DNA of 64,000 nucleotides, taken from the IMG/VR virus record IMGVR_UViG_3300020470_005894, positions 1 through 64,000 of that record. One strand, written 5' to 3'. Below the pieces are notes generated by a model. The model worked only from the letters and a program-made list of their open reading frames with translations, was not told where the DNA came from and searched no databases. A program made the position numbers and the translations under genes. Every line of letters begins with the position of its first letter. The first letter of the stretch is position 1. Shown in pieces: positions 7,015-15,702 of the stretch. This DNA is from a virus.

Positions 7015-7040
7015 CACTCTAATTAAAAAAATATTTTAAA

Positions 7041-7412
7041 TTAATGCAAGCTAACCGAATGAGATAGACGCATAAGTTCACTGACTGCATAATATCTAGC
7101 TAACATGAGACTCTGTAAATCATGTATCGTTCTTTCTGCAAAAATATATTCCTCTTCTCCTGTATCCTCATTGGTATGATAAATTGGATCCTTTATCTCA
7201 ACATTAATACTCTGAATTATAGAATAATTTAGCCATATCAGCTGCGCCACAATAGGCATAGCAACATGGCTAGAAACTGCCAAGCTGGCTTCACTCGTCA
7301 TATCTTTTATCAAATCTAGAGAAATTAATTTTTGCTCTTCAGTTTCTTCTAGAATTTCATCAACATAGCTCTTCGGCATTGCCAATATTGCTGGCTTTTT
7401 TTCTTCAGTCAC
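7041..7412 (-). CDS. Hypothetical protein, 123 aa
   Basis: Begins MTEEKKPAILAMPKSYVDEI; mostly helical, with VSSHVAMPIVAQLIWLNYSI in the centre and an acidic stretch (NEDTGEEEY). No signal peptide. Overlaps the end of the glutaredoxin gene by 8 nt, so it belongs to the same operon. Family unknown. Confidence 0.75.
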   Translation of the reverse strand: MTEEKKPAILAMPKSYVDEILEETEEQKLISLDLIKDMTSEASLAVSSHVAMPIVAQLIWLNYSIIQSINVEIKDPIYHTNEDTGEEEYIFAERTIHDLQSLMLARYYAVSELMRLSHSVSLH

Positions 7413-7647
7413 CGGAAAGCCACTTTTGCAAGTCAGTATATCCGCCTATCAATTTAATATCTTGGCCGTTGCGAGAGAAGATCATGGGTACTGTTTTCCA
7501 ATCGTAAGCTTTCTTCATCTCGCTTAGTAGTTCTAATTGATCCCTCTCAAATTTAACAACTTTATATTGCAACCCTTTTTCATTCAGCAAATCAATGGCC
7601 ATTGTGCAATACGGGCAGCTATCACGTATAAATACAACATAATTCAT
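7405..7647 (-). CDS. Glutaredoxin
   Basis: 80-aa thioredoxin-fold protein with the CPYC active site at 11-14, the cis-proline TVP at 52-54 and the glutathione-contacting GG at 68-69. In phages, glutaredoxins usually supply electrons to ribonucleotide reductase. That is plausible here because the class II RNR has a C-terminal Cys pair. Also likely to keep phage proteins reduced. Overlaps both neighbours by a few nt. Confidence 0.92.
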   Translation of the reverse strand: MNYVVFIRDSCPYCTMAIDLLNEKGLQYKVVKFERDQLELLSEMKKAYDWKTVPMIFSRNGQDIKLIGGYTDLQKWLSGD

Positions 7648-7934
7648 GTTTGAACACCTATCTTTTTTATTATATCTTGCAAGTCCCCAACAACATTGAT
7701 GTTGGAAACACGATTTCCGTAATCAACAACCATATTAGTATAGGGCACTTCCTTGCTCAGGCCAAAAACCAATTCGCCTTTCTGGGCGGTGTTGTATAAA
7801 GCACTATTATCTTTAGCCGTGATGATATACGACGGGTTAATATAGACAGCTCGTAACTCATAGGTAGCTACGTTCTCCTCAAGCTGCTCGTCATATACGA
7901 CTGGTCCTTGAAATATTTCCGTAAATTCAATCAT
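7644..7934 (-). CDS. Hypothetical beta-rich protein, 96 aa
   Basis: Begins MIEFTEIFQGPVVYDEQLEE; alternating hydrophobic residues suggest beta strands (YELRAVYINPSYIITA), with a final helix (LQDIIKKIG). The ATGA overlap with glutaredoxin shows coupling. Family unknown. Confidence 0.75.
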   Translation of the reverse strand: MIEFTEIFQGPVVYDEQLEENVATYELRAVYINPSYIITAKDNSALYNTAQKGELVFGLSKEVPYTNMVVDYGNRVSNINVVGDLQDIIKKIGVQT

Positions 7935-7936
7935 TT

Positions 7937-8131
7937 TTATCCTGTTTTGTATACATTGTTCTCTTCTACCTTCCAGGTCTTACTGTTATAAAAAACTTCA
8001 TAAAACCCATTTCTTTTGCCTGTTATTAACAGATTAACCGGGCGCGTAAGTTTTAACGTATTTTTTTCATTAAAAATAGTAACCTCAGAAGGTATATAAA
8101 CTAAATCGCCAATATTAAAAACATCAGGCAT
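7937..8131 (-). CDS. Small SH3/KOW-like protein, 64 aa
   Basis: Begins MPDVFNIGDLVYIPS and continues with beta strands (NLLITGKRNGFYEVFY, KTWKVEENNVYK). An in-frame ATG at 8149 is the alternative start, but 8131 lies after a GGGGAC. The pattern is shared with 3011-3190 and 3895-4098. Function unknown. Confidence 0.65.
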   Translation of the reverse strand: MPDVFNIGDLVYIPSEVTIFNEKNTLKLTRPVNLLITGKRNGFYEVFYNSKTWKVEENNVYKTG

Positions 8132-8417
8132 CTTGTTCTGTCCCCGCATTAGAAATTACACTTTCCTCTGCGACCTCTTCGTTAACTGCTTTGTACCATC
8201 CGGTGGCGATATTTATGATGTCTACTATTTTGCTTTCAAGCACAGAAACTCTAGCAGCTGCCTCTTCCAGGTTTTTAATCGTCGTCGACACATCGTCCAA
8301 ATCGACATTAATTTGCCCAGCTAACTTCCTCAAGTCTGCCTTACATCCTGAAACCATGCCATCAACTAATTCAGGTATTTCAGCAATGTCATGTGTGCTA
8401 GTAACTTTTACTTTCAT
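8124..8417 (-). CDS. Hypothetical helical protein, 97 aa
   Basis: Begins MKVKVTSTHDIAEIPELVDG. The centre (residues 38-75) is a likely coiled coil, TTIKNLEEAAARVSVLESKI. Its ATG overlaps the GroEL stop (ATGA-type), so it is translated with GroEL. A role as a GroEL partner is possible only by position. Confidence 0.7.
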   Translation of the reverse strand: MKVKVTSTHDIAEIPELVDGMVSGCKADLRKLAGQINVDLDDVSTTIKNLEEAAARVSVLESKIVDIINIATGWYKAVNEEVAEESVISNAGTEQDA

Positions 8418-9988
8418 TTGTTCACCTCCAATATTGCGTTACTTGTTGTTAAAAGTGTAGATGACACTGAAACTGCATTCTGCAACGCGACAACAGTTAC
8501 TTTCGCAGGATCAATTATTCCCTCGCTAAGCATCTCCACCAACGTACCTTTTTTAAAGTCCCAGCCGCTTCCATCGTCTTCGCTTCTAACAATATCATTT
8601 ATAATAAGATCAGCGCTGTCACCTGAATTTAGTGCCATCTGTCTTATGGGCGCTTCTAGAGATTTGCGTATAATATTTGCTCCGATATCTTGGTCTTCGT
8701 TATCGGGCTCTATTTTAAAATCTCGGCATTTAAGCAAAGTCGTGCCACCACCAGAAACAATGCCTGATTCTTGTGCGGAGTTAACAGCCTCCAAGGCATC
8801 CTCAATCCTGTGCTTTTTCTCTATCATTTCTATCTCAGTTGTACCGCCAACTTTGATTACTGCTATACCACTAGAAAGCCGGCTAATTCTACTTTGAATT
8901 TTAGCACACTCCTCGATGTCATCGGTCTGTTTTATTTCGCTCTTAAGAGAGTCAATCTTGGCATCGATTTTTTCCCAGTCAGCCAAGCCACCCATAATAG
9001 TTGTGTGGTTTTTAAGCACTTCAATCTTCTTGGCGACACCAAAATCAGCCAACTGAGCATCCTCCAGCTGACGTCCTGATGCTCTAGAGAAAAAAGTTGC
9101 CCCAGTCGCCAGACACAAGTCTTTCATAGTGTTCGAGCGTTCTTCGCCATATCCTGGAGCCTTCACTGCGGCAATCTTCATATTCCCGCGAACTGTATTC
9201 ATAATAAGTGCCGCTAGAGCTTGGCCCTCGACTTGTTCGGCTACGATAACCAATGGCTTTGATTCCCTAGCAGCTAGCTCTAAGATTGGCATTATACTCT
9301 TAACGCTTTCAATTTTATAGTCAGTAACTAGCAAAATAAGATCTTCATATTCAATAGAGTTTTTCCTTTCATTAGTAACAAATGTTTGTGAGAAATAGCC
9401 TGAATTAAATCTAAACCCCTCAACCAAATCTAGACTAGTCTCAACTGACTTTGCAGCCTCAATCAAAATCGAGCCTTCATGGCCAGCTTTGTCAACTGCT
9501 GCAGAAATAAGCGCACCAATCTCAACATCTCCATTCGCTGAGACTGTTGCAACATGCTCGATATCCTGCAAAGTTTCTACCGGCTGTGCCATGTCCATGA
9601 TCTTGGTGACGACCTGCGCAACTGCTTTGTCCATGCCCTTTTTAATTTCAACGGGTGATGAACCAGCAACTAGATACTTTTGTGTATTTCTTAGTATGTC
9701 TCTCGCTAAGACCGTAGAGGTAGTTGTCCCATCGCCTGCGTTAACATTAGTCTGTGCAGCTGCTTGCTTTAAAATCTGTGCTGCTGTGTTCTCAACTGGA
9801 TCCTCAAAATCTGTAAAATTAGCCACAGTGACGCCATCTTTTGTTATTATGGGTCGCGCTCCATCTTTGTGGAGAATTACATTGCGTCCTTTCGGGCCTA
9901 ATGTAGCTGCCACGTTATCAGCCAACTTGTTCACACCGCTCATTATTTTTTGCTGCAGCTCTAAGCCATCAGCGTATATTTTCTGCAT
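8414..9988 (-). CDS. groEL: Chaperonin GroEL (phage-encoded Cpn60)
   Basis: 524 aa, close to bacterial GroEL (about 548), but without the C-terminal Gly-Gly-Met tail. ATP site residues are intact: GPKGRNVIL at 32-40 and GDGTTT at 85-90. The equatorial return segment GGTTEIEMIEKKHRIEDALE and SGIVSGGGTTLL are present. It should form an ATP-driven folding ring. Phage GroELs are known from jumbo Pseudomonas phages, and some are reported to act without GroES; this phage also has a GroES-like gene (22180-22446). A TATAAT sits at 10023-10018 with a weak -35. Ribosome site AGAGAGG. Confidence 0.97.
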   Translation of the reverse strand: MQKIYADGLELQQKIMSGVNKLADNVAATLGPKGRNVILHKDGARPIITKDGVTVANFTDFEDPVENTAAQILKQAAAQTNVNAGDGTTTSTVLARDILRNTQKYLVAGSSPVEIKKGMDKAVAQVVTKIMDMAQPVETLQDIEHVATVSANGDVEIGALISAAVDKAGHEGSILIEAAKSVETSLDLVEGFRFNSGYFSQTFVTNERKNSIEYEDLILLVTDYKIESVKSIMPILELAARESKPLVIVAEQVEGQALAALIMNTVRGNMKIAAVKAPGYGEERSNTMKDLCLATGATFFSRASGRQLEDAQLADFGVAKKIEVLKNHTTIMGGLADWEKIDAKIDSLKSEIKQTDDIEECAKIQSRISRLSSGIAVIKVGGTTEIEMIEKKHRIEDALEAVNSAQESGIVSGGGTTLLKCRDFKIEPDNEDQDIGANIIRKSLEAPIRQMALNSGDSADLIINDIVRSEDDGSGWDFKKGTLVEMLSEGIIDPAKVTVVALQNAVSVSSTLLTTSNAILEVNK

Positions 9989-10058
9989 ATATACCTCTCT
10001 GAATATACAGTAAAAACATTATAAATTAAATCAAGAACAAATTTAAATTTATTTTAAA

Positions 10059-11831
10059 TTATTCCTCTGGAAAGGTAAAAGGCTTGAACTTCTTGCCCTG
10101 CCCGACTCTTCCGTAGTTTACCGGCGCCGGGCTTGGACTTTGAGCCTGTGGCGCTGTGGCTGGGGCAGCTGCCTCTCCAGCGCCTGGAGCTAGGGCTGAA
10201 GTCTTGGCTGCGACGTCGTTTGAAGCTTTGATTGCCTTACTAGCCTCTGCATCATCTTTCAACCCGCCGGCCATGAAAGCGTAGGTGCCCTCCTGAATAG
10301 CTTTAACGCTTTGAAAGAGGGAAAAAATACTCTCGTTAAGATCTGCTGTTATTTTATCTAGCATGGCCTGGACGTATACCGCGCCAATCTTAATTTCTCC
10401 AATATTCTCAGAAATATTATATACCTGCCCTCTGTTTAGATCGAATTGTAAGTTGCTCAACCTTCCTCTCATATTCAAAAGGGCGCGTTTTTTTATCTCT
10501 GGGTCAGTGAGGCTATTATAAAACTCTGCAGAAGTTCTAGGATCCGCGAAGACGCCTCCACCAGATAGCATCTCAGCGCGTTGAGATCTCAATGTCTTGG
10601 CTGAGTACTCTGTGTTGACCGCATCAGTTGCAGATGACACAGCTTTTTTGATGGCCCATTTTTGTAAATCATCGTATCCAATCTCACCAAACATTGTCTC
10701 AACTGCCGCATGCAAATCAGGATTGCCAATTTGTATGGGGCTACGGCCGCGTGCAACACGTCTATCCTCGCCTAGCTTTACAGGCTTAAACAGTTTATCG
10801 TTGTTAGCCCAATCGCATGGGCCCGTAAAGAATTGACTTATCTGCTCTTCTGACAAATCTAAATCAACTCTCTTGCCATATCTAACCATTGGATTGTTGA
10901 CGATCTCTTTAAACTCTTCAATAAATTTAGACTCCAGTACTTCTGTGGATAAGTTTTCCTGCGCAGGCAAAGTCTCACTAAAATCATAATCTGTCTCTCC
11001 GCCTCTGATCCTTCGAATAAATTCATTTGGTATCTCAATGCATTTTACAGATTTATCCATAGACCTAGCGACAATGTCGACAACGTTCTCTAGAGTAAAA
11101 TTAAATTTAAAAAACTTTAAATCGCCCTTGACGTCGAGGCCTTGCTTTTCGTCCTCAAAAGATTTCATGACAACTATGTATTGCATGAAGTCATGACCAA
11201 ATTTTGGCTCTGTTAAGTCGCCGACAAGATCGCTAAAGCTTCCACCAACAACAACAGACTTTTCAGAATATAGTTTTAAGCTGACAGGAGTGTTATCTTT
11301 GGTAATAAAATCTGCGATGGTGCCAGTATTGGCGGCGATCTGTTGGCCTTCGAGCAATACAGCTAAAAAAGCCTCAAAGTTAAAGCCGGCAGATGCAGCG
11401 TTAAAATTGGAAATAACCTTTGTCAGAGTCTTGTAGAAAACCAAATAAGAAAGAACATTTGCTATCCTGTCGCCCAAGTTAGGTGAGTCAAGCCCAGCAG
11501 CATCTGGATCGTCGTAGAAATCGGAAATAGATTGAAGTTTTTGTTTAAGATCCGCGCCCGGAATATTAGCTAAGAACTGTAGCAATTGAGTTCTCGCAGG
11601 ACCGTCGATCTCTTGGTTGCCTACCGTCCGCACATCAGTCCACCCTAATTCTGTAACAGATATGTCCGGAATTGCCGCAAGAGTCATCGAGGCGCCGTCC
11701 ATCTGCTCTAACAAAAGAGATTTCTGAAGATTACTATCTAACGCATGCCCAACAGCTTCAAAAAGAGAATCTAAGCTGATGCCCGGGCTAAAATATCTTT
11801 CTACAACAAAATTCAACTCATCTTTATTCAT
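10059..11831 (-). CDS. Large protein of unknown function with a possible nuclease-like core, 590 aa
   Basis: No function recognised. Residues about 150-193 read FNFEAFLAVLLEG, then GTIADFIT, then PVSLKLY and VGGSFSDLV. This E...D...(S)LK spacing resembles the core of PD-(D/E)XK nucleases, and similar blocks occur in uncharacterised marine phage proteins; inference only. The C-terminal 70 residues are Ala/Pro-rich linker ending in GQGKKFKPFTFPEE. Lies between clpP and groEL. Could equally be a virion protein. Confidence 0.75.
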   Translation of the reverse strand: MNKDELNFVVERYFSPGISLDSLFEAVGHALDSNLQKSLLLEQMDGASMTLAAIPDISVTELGWTDVRTVGNQEIDGPARTQLLQFLANIPGADLKQKLQSISDFYDDPDAAGLDSPNLGDRIANVLSYLVFYKTLTKVISNFNAASAGFNFEAFLAVLLEGQQIAANTGTIADFITKDNTPVSLKLYSEKSVVVGGSFSDLVGDLTEPKFGHDFMQYIVVMKSFEDEKQGLDVKGDLKFFKFNFTLENVVDIVARSMDKSVKCIEIPNEFIRRIRGGETDYDFSETLPAQENLSTEVLESKFIEEFKEIVNNPMVRYGKRVDLDLSEEQISQFFTGPCDWANNDKLFKPVKLGEDRRVARGRSPIQIGNPDLHAAVETMFGEIGYDDLQKWAIKKAVSSATDAVNTEYSAKTLRSQRAEMLSGGGVFADPRTSAEFYNSLTDPEIKKRALLNMRGRLSNLQFDLNRGQVYNISENIGEIKIGAVYVQAMLDKITADLNESIFSLFQSVKAIQEGTYAFMAGGLKDDAEASKAIKASNDVAAKTSALAPGAGEAAAPATAPQAQSPSPAPVNYGRVGQGKKFKPFTFPEE

Positions 11832-11849
11832 GTAACCACCTCTATATAA

Positions 11850-12521
11850 TTAGAAAATAATATCTGCAATGCCCAATTTTACTGCTTCCTCAGCATCAAT
11901 ATAAACATTAGTTTTTCTATCAATCATTTTTTTAATTTGTTTTTCAGTCATGTTTGTTTCTTCGGCTAGCGCTTTTACATACATTTTCTGGGTAAACTTG
12001 GTCTCTGCAAACTCATTTTCAACATCAGCTATGTGACCGTGTGAACCAGCAACCACACCATGAATCATTACTCTGCAGTATTTTCCGATACGTCGCTCAC
12101 CCTTGGTGCCGGCAGCCAATAAAAGTACGCCAGCTGACATGACCTTGCCTATACCACAAGTATGAATAGGAGTTAAATCTCTCATGCCCCTGATTGTATC
12201 GTAAACCGCGAACATCTCAGTAGCTAACCCGCCATAAGTAGAAACAACAAAATCAATTGGCTCATAGGAGACTAAATATCCTTTTTCCTCGTCTTCAGGA
12301 TCAATTAAAGTTTCTTTTCTACCTGTCAAATGAAGCGCGTGAAGACCATAGATTGTTTCTGAACACTTCTCTTCTTCAATGCTGCCATAGACTCCGGTCA
12401 GGCGCAGTTCTGGCTTCTCTGGTAGGCTCAAAACAGACATTAAGTCAACCGCATCTTGCCCCTCTGATGCATCATCTTTCTCGCCTTCATCGTTAAAACG
12501 TCTTTTGTTGTATTTTTTCAT
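11850..12521 (-). CDS. clpP: ClpP-like serine protease
   Basis: 223 aa. Catalytic triad visible: Ser129 in GKVMSAG, His154 in RVMIHG, Asp201 in DRKTN, with AEEAVKLGIAD near the end as in ClpP. The first 35 residues are an extra polar tail. Start at the ATG at 12521 with AAAGGAG; the longer frame to 12560 runs through the terminator hairpin. A separate gp21-type prohead protease exists (60867-61502), so this one probably degrades or processes other proteins, perhaps with a host ClpX/ClpA. The helix and loops for binding those were not checked. Confidence 0.9.
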   Translation of the reverse strand: MKKYNKRRFNDEGEKDDASEGQDAVDLMSVLSLPEKPELRLTGVYGSIEEEKCSETIYGLHALHLTGRKETLIDPEDEEKGYLVSYEPIDFVVSTYGGLATEMFAVYDTIRGMRDLTPIHTCGIGKVMSAGVLLLAAGTKGERRIGKYCRVMIHGVVAGSHGHIADVENEFAETKFTQKMYVKALAEETNMTEKQIKKMIDRKTNVYIDAEEAVKLGIADIIF

Positions 12522-12549
12522 GCTAACTCCTTTAAATTTAATAAAAAAA

Positions 12550-12572
12550 AAGCAGGCCACAAGGACCTGCTT
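12550..12572 (-). terminator. Rho-independent terminator
   Basis: Minus strand AAGCAGG-(9 nt)-CCTGCTT followed by a run of T. It lies between the acidic 226-aa gene and clpP, which would therefore need its own promoter or readthrough. Confidence 0.8.
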
Positions 12573-12594
12573 AAAACAACTTTATATTACCTTA

Positions 12595-13275
12595 CTATTG
12601 CAATCGTCGCTTAGCGTTCAAAAGACGACGTGCAACGCGGCGTGTGACTTCAGAAACAATTTGCTTCTGCCTTCTCTCTGGGGAAAGCTTTCGCTCATAG
12701 AGTTGTATATTTGACTCTTCAAGTTCTTCTTCGTCACCAGCTGCAGCTTCTAAGCCGCCGAGATCACCACCACCAAGATCGCCACCTTCATCACCAGCCT
12801 CGTCGCCCATATCCATCATATCCATGTCCATGTCTTCGGCGCCGGCGTCATCTTCTTCGCCTTCTTCGCTCTCAACGTCAAGCTGAATAGCTGCAGCGGC
12901 TTCAGGGTCAAGCTCCTCAAGTCCAATCTTAAGGGCCTTAAGAGCGGTTACAGCGCTGGCCAAAGGCTCATCACCTTCATCGCCGCCCGCAGCATCCAAA
13001 TCTTCTCCGCCTTCTTCTTCGTCGCCTAGGCCAAGGTCATCTAGCTGCTCTTGCAATTGTTCTTCACTATAGATATCTTCTTCCATCTGGTTAACAATGC
13101 CGGCCAATTCAGGATCAACAGGCGCTGCAGCGGGCATACCAGCGTGAGCTGCACCCATTTCATCTAAAATTTCGTTTTCGTTTAGCTTTGTGATAAAACT
13201 ATCACTAAGTGCACTGATGTTCGCAAATTTCATCATTTTGCGAATTTGTTTTTCGTTTAATAGCTGCTTTTTCAT
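12595..13275 (-). CDS. Highly acidic phage protein, 226 aa
   Basis: N-terminus MKKQLLNEKQIRKMMKFANI is a basic helix. Residues about 60-190 are a low-complexity Asp/Glu/Gly/Ala/Met region (EDMDMDMMDMGDE). The last 30 residues are strongly basic (ERRQKQIVSEVTRRVARRLL). This basic-acidic-basic plan resembles scaffold or capsid-internal proteins, but I cannot name it. A terminator follows directly. Confidence 0.75.
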   Translation of the reverse strand: MKKQLLNEKQIRKMMKFANISALSDSFITKLNENEILDEMGAAHAGMPAAAPVDPELAGIVNQMEEDIYSEEQLQEQLDDLGLGDEEEGGEDLDAAGGDEGDEPLASAVTALKALKIGLEELDPEAAAAIQLDVESEEGEEDDAGAEDMDMDMMDMGDEAGDEGGDLGGGDLGGLEAAAGDEEELEESNIQLYERKLSPERRQKQIVSEVTRRVARRLLNAKRRLQ

Positions 13276-13309
13276 TTACTGACTCCTTAGACGCATCTCA
13301 CGATACAAA

Positions 13310-13549
13310 TTAAATAGCTATATCTTTTAATAAAAGACTAATTTTTTTTAGCGCTTGGTCTTCAATTTGTTTCACTCTAACATAACTTATGCCCAAGCGC
13401 TCAGAAGCCTCTCTTAATGTTAGAGCCCCATTATTATCAATGGTCTCGAAAGTACAATTTAAATCTTTTGGAAAATCTATCCAATATCGACATTCAGTTA
13501 TAGGACAAGTAGTTCCAATATCCTTACAGGTTTGCAAGCACTTCTTCAT
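13310..13549 (-). CDS. Sigma factor region 4-like protein with a Cys-rich N-terminus, 79 aa
   Basis: Residues 43-73 (ALTLREASERLGISYVRVKQ, then IEDQALKKI) closely match the helix-turn-helix of sigma-70 region 4, which reads -35 elements. There is no region 2. The N-terminal half carries five cysteines (positions 4, 8, 15, 20, 32) that could bind zinc. It may be a phage transcription factor acting with host RNA polymerase, for instance at the ACTATTTAYWA late element; the link is inference. Overlaps the upstream gene by 4 nt. Confidence 0.8.
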   Translation of the reverse strand: MKKCLQTCKDIGTTCPITECRYWIDFPKDLNCTFETIDNNGALTLREASERLGISYVRVKQIEDQALKKISLLLKDIAI

Positions 13550-13884
13550 AGTCCTGTCTCCATCTCAATAACATCAAATATATCCTCTATCTCTTCACCC
13601 TTTAAGGCAAACTTTTTTTCTGTTTGTTTTGAGTGTTTTCTTAAGCCTTCAATTTTGTTGATTTTTTGTTGACCTTGCATACCACAGCGTTGTTTGTATT
13701 CTTTTATAAACTGGTATATTAAATCGTCATTATCAATATATCCGCTTATCATCATCCTAAAAAACTGTGACTGAGTGATGCCGTCGTGTGTGCATCTTAT
13801 TTTTAGTCTAGCTTGCCTGTCAGATGAATCGTAAAACATCATCTTCTTCCTATCGTTTGAGGGTGGTGCAGTTGGGTCCTTCAT
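13546..13884 (-). CDS. Hypothetical protein, possible ribbon-helix-helix regulator, 112 aa
   Basis: Residues 24-50 (ARLKIRCTHDGITQSQFFRM) look like a short strand and two helices of the ribbon-helix-helix fold. The rest is charged and helical. Lies between the IMP dehydrogenase-like and sigma-like genes, overlapping both by 4 nt, so the two small proteins are coupled and may act together. Low certainty on fold. Confidence 0.65.
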   Translation of the reverse strand: MKDPTAPPSNDRKKMMFYDSSDRQARLKIRCTHDGITQSQFFRMMISGYIDNDDLIYQFIKEYKQRCGMQGQQKINKIEGLRKHSKQTEKKFALKGEEIEDIFDVIEMETGL

Positions 13885-14903
13885 CTATCCCTCCACAAAA
13901 TATGTGTATTGCTTTCTAGCTGTGCTGCACTTGATTGTAGGATGAAATCTCTTCTACTTTGAAGTTCTTTAATGCTTCGCACGCCTGTATAAGACAAGCC
14001 ACTGCGAATGCCACCATCGATATCTTGAAGGATATCCTTAACGGACCCTTTATAAGGTACCACAGCTGCGACGCCTTCTGGAGTGGATGACTTACCACGC
14101 CAGTCGCGTTGGGCTTCTTTCGATGCCATACCTCTGTACTCTTTGTATTTCTCGCCTTTTGCACCAGACAACACCTTCCCAGGTGTCTCATCGGTTCCAG
14201 CTAGCATAGAGCCAACCATAACAAAATCGGCTCCGGCTGCTAGCGCCTTGACCATGTCACCTGTTGTTTTTATACCGCCATCGGCGATAATTTTTGTGTC
14301 ATAACTAGTCTTAGCACAATCTAAAATACTTTGAAAAGTTGGCACGCCATGGCCAGTAACGATTCTAGTCGAACAAATAGAGCCTCCTCCAATGCCCACA
14401 CGAATTGAATCTGCACCCCACTCTGACAGGTCTTCAAAGGCCTCTAGAGTTGCAACATTACCGGCCATTAGATGCACCTTATCACCATAAACATCCTTTA
14501 AAGTTTTAAGACAACGTTCCATCATCTCATGGTGCCCATGCGCGACGTCGATGCACAGTACATCAACCCCAGCGCTCCATAAAGCAGCCGACCTCTCCAG
14601 GTAATCACCAGACATGCCCACTGCAGCTGCAATTTTTGCATTTGCGGCATCCTCTTTCACATAAAAAGCTAGCTGCTGTTGTTCATCGATTGTGTTATAT
14701 CGATGCAGAACCGCCATGGCACCCTCCTTGCTGAGAGCCTTGGCCATTCTTGATCCAGATACAGTATCCATGGGAGATGCAATCAACGGCAATCTAAGTT
14801 TATACCCAAATAGCTCAGAAGAGATATCAACTTCGCTTCTTGACCGAATTGCACTTTTTTTAGGTACAAGTAGTACATCATCAAAAGAATATGTTTGTTT
14901 CAC
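13881..14903 (-). CDS. guaB: IMP dehydrogenase / GMP reductase family enzyme without CBS domains
   Basis: 340 aa TIM barrel. Begins [11 protein letters not shown], with SPMDTVSG at 43-50, [12 protein letters not shown], the catalytic loop [15 protein letters not shown] with Cys177, IIADGGI, and the flap (YRGMAS... [11 protein letters not shown]). [10 protein letters not shown] is closer to IMP dehydrogenase than to GMP reductase, so conversion of IMP to XMP is the better guess. The two regulatory CBS domains of bacterial GuaB are absent, so it should escape nucleotide feedback. Works beside dUTPase, RNR and dCMP deaminase. Confidence 0.9.
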   Translation of the reverse strand: MKQTYSFDDVLLVPKKSAIRSRSEVDISSELFGYKLRLPLIASPMDTVSGSRMAKALSKEGAMAVLHRYNTIDEQQQLAFYVKEDAANAKIAAAVGMSGDYLERSAALWSAGVDVLCIDVAHGHHEMMERCLKTLKDVYGDKVHLMAGNVATLEAFEDLSEWGADSIRVGIGGGSICSTRIVTGHGVPTFQSILDCAKTSYDTKIIADGGIKTTGDMVKALAAGADFVMVGSMLAGTDETPGKVLSGAKGEKYKEYRGMASKEAQRDWRGKSSTPEGVAAVVPYKGSVKDILQDIDGGIRSGLSYTGVRSIKELQSRRDFILQSSAAQLESNTHILWRDR

Positions 14904-14912
14904 GATAGCCTC

Positions 14913-15443
14913 CTAAAAACCGTTTGGGATATACTCTTTAATAGATTGAAACTTTTTGGGTGTTTCTTCAAAAGACAATTGACTGTTTTGATCAGTGCTG
15001 CCCAGTGCCCCTGCGCCTCTATTTGAAATAGTGATGTCCTCGCCATATAGTAGACCATCGTCAACCTCCCTAATCCTAAAATGCACCACTGGTACAAGAA
15101 TTAATTGAGCTATTTTTGCACCTTTCTCAATAAATTGCGTTTCACTACCAATGTTGTGCAGATCAATAAACACTTCTCCGTCGTATCCGCTATCAATAAT
15201 ATGAGCACCCACAATTAAAGATCTCTTTGCACCCATGCTTCCACGATTACAAGCTTGTAGCATGTATCCATGTGGGATGCCAAATTTCAATCCAGTGCCA
15301 AGCATCATATTATCTCCAGGCTCAATTTTTACAGCCGAGATGTCTGGGTCAGATGGACAGTAAAATACATCTAAACCAGCGTCACTCGGATTCGCTCTCT
15401 CCGGTGCTTTCGCATCTACTCTCTTCGTGAATTCTAAGATCAT
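14913..15443 (-). CDS. dut: dUTP diphosphatase (dUTPase)
   Basis: 176 aa with all five motifs: DAGLDVF 21-27, NRGSMG 66-71, IDSGYDGEV 83-91, EKGAKIAQLI 106-115, and RGAGALGST 142-150. Splits dUTP to dUMP and pyrophosphate, keeping uracil out of DNA and supplying dUMP. Motif 5 has Ala in place of the usual second Gly and Leu in place of Phe at the stacking position. A 26-residue tail follows motif 5. Overlaps the upstream gene by 62 nt, which is long; the ATG at 15443 is nevertheless where the family begins. Confidence 0.95.
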   Translation of the reverse strand: MILEFTKRVDAKAPERANPSDAGLDVFYCPSDPDISAVKIEPGDNMMLGTGLKFGIPHGYMLQACNRGSMGAKRSLIVGAHIIDSGYDGEVFIDLHNIGSETQFIEKGAKIAQLILVPVVHFRIREVDDGLLYGEDITISNRGAGALGSTDQNSQLSFEETPKKFQSIKEYIPNGF

Positions 15444-15702
15444 TTTCTATCTCCTTTATAACTTTATTTGCTTTGCCCCAACAATCAGGACAATATAATC
15501 TTACAACTTGCTCTTCCTCTCGCACAACAACCTTCCAAGTTGAAGCGTGTTCTTTTGATTTTTTGTCAAAAGGTTTTTCACAGGCAGCACACTCATCTTC
15601 CAGCTTGTCAAACATCATCATTTGCTGCTTTAATCTTTTTTTGAAGTCTTTTTTAAATTTCTTCATTTTATTGCGCTGCATCTTTCTTTTTAAACTTCCC
15701 AT
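15382..15702 (-). CDS. Zinc-ribbon protein of unknown function, 106 aa
   Basis: Very basic N-terminal third, then CAAC (38, 41) and CPDC (71, 74), a four-cysteine zinc site. Similar small proteins occur in marine phages without known function. The start ATG shares one base with the stop of the HNH gene. Confidence 0.75.
   Translation of the reverse strand: MGSLKRKMQRNKMKKFKKDFKKRLKQQMMMFDKLEDECAACEKPFDKKSKEHASTWKVVVREEEQVVRLYCPDCWGKANKVIKEIENDLRIHEESRCESTGESESE

Noticed and set aside
10018-10046. Strong sigma-70 promoter for groEL
   Set aside because: The TATAAT is perfect, but the best -35 at 17 nt (TTAAAT) is weak in an AT-rich stretch, so I only mention it in the gene entry.
11850-12521. 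ClpP as the head maturation protease
   Set aside because: A clear gp21-type protease is encoded at 60867-61502 next to the scaffold, so this role is better filled there.
12522-12560. Longer N-terminus for ClpP
   Set aside because: It would run through the terminator hairpin and has no ribosome site. The ATG at 12521 has AAAGGAG.
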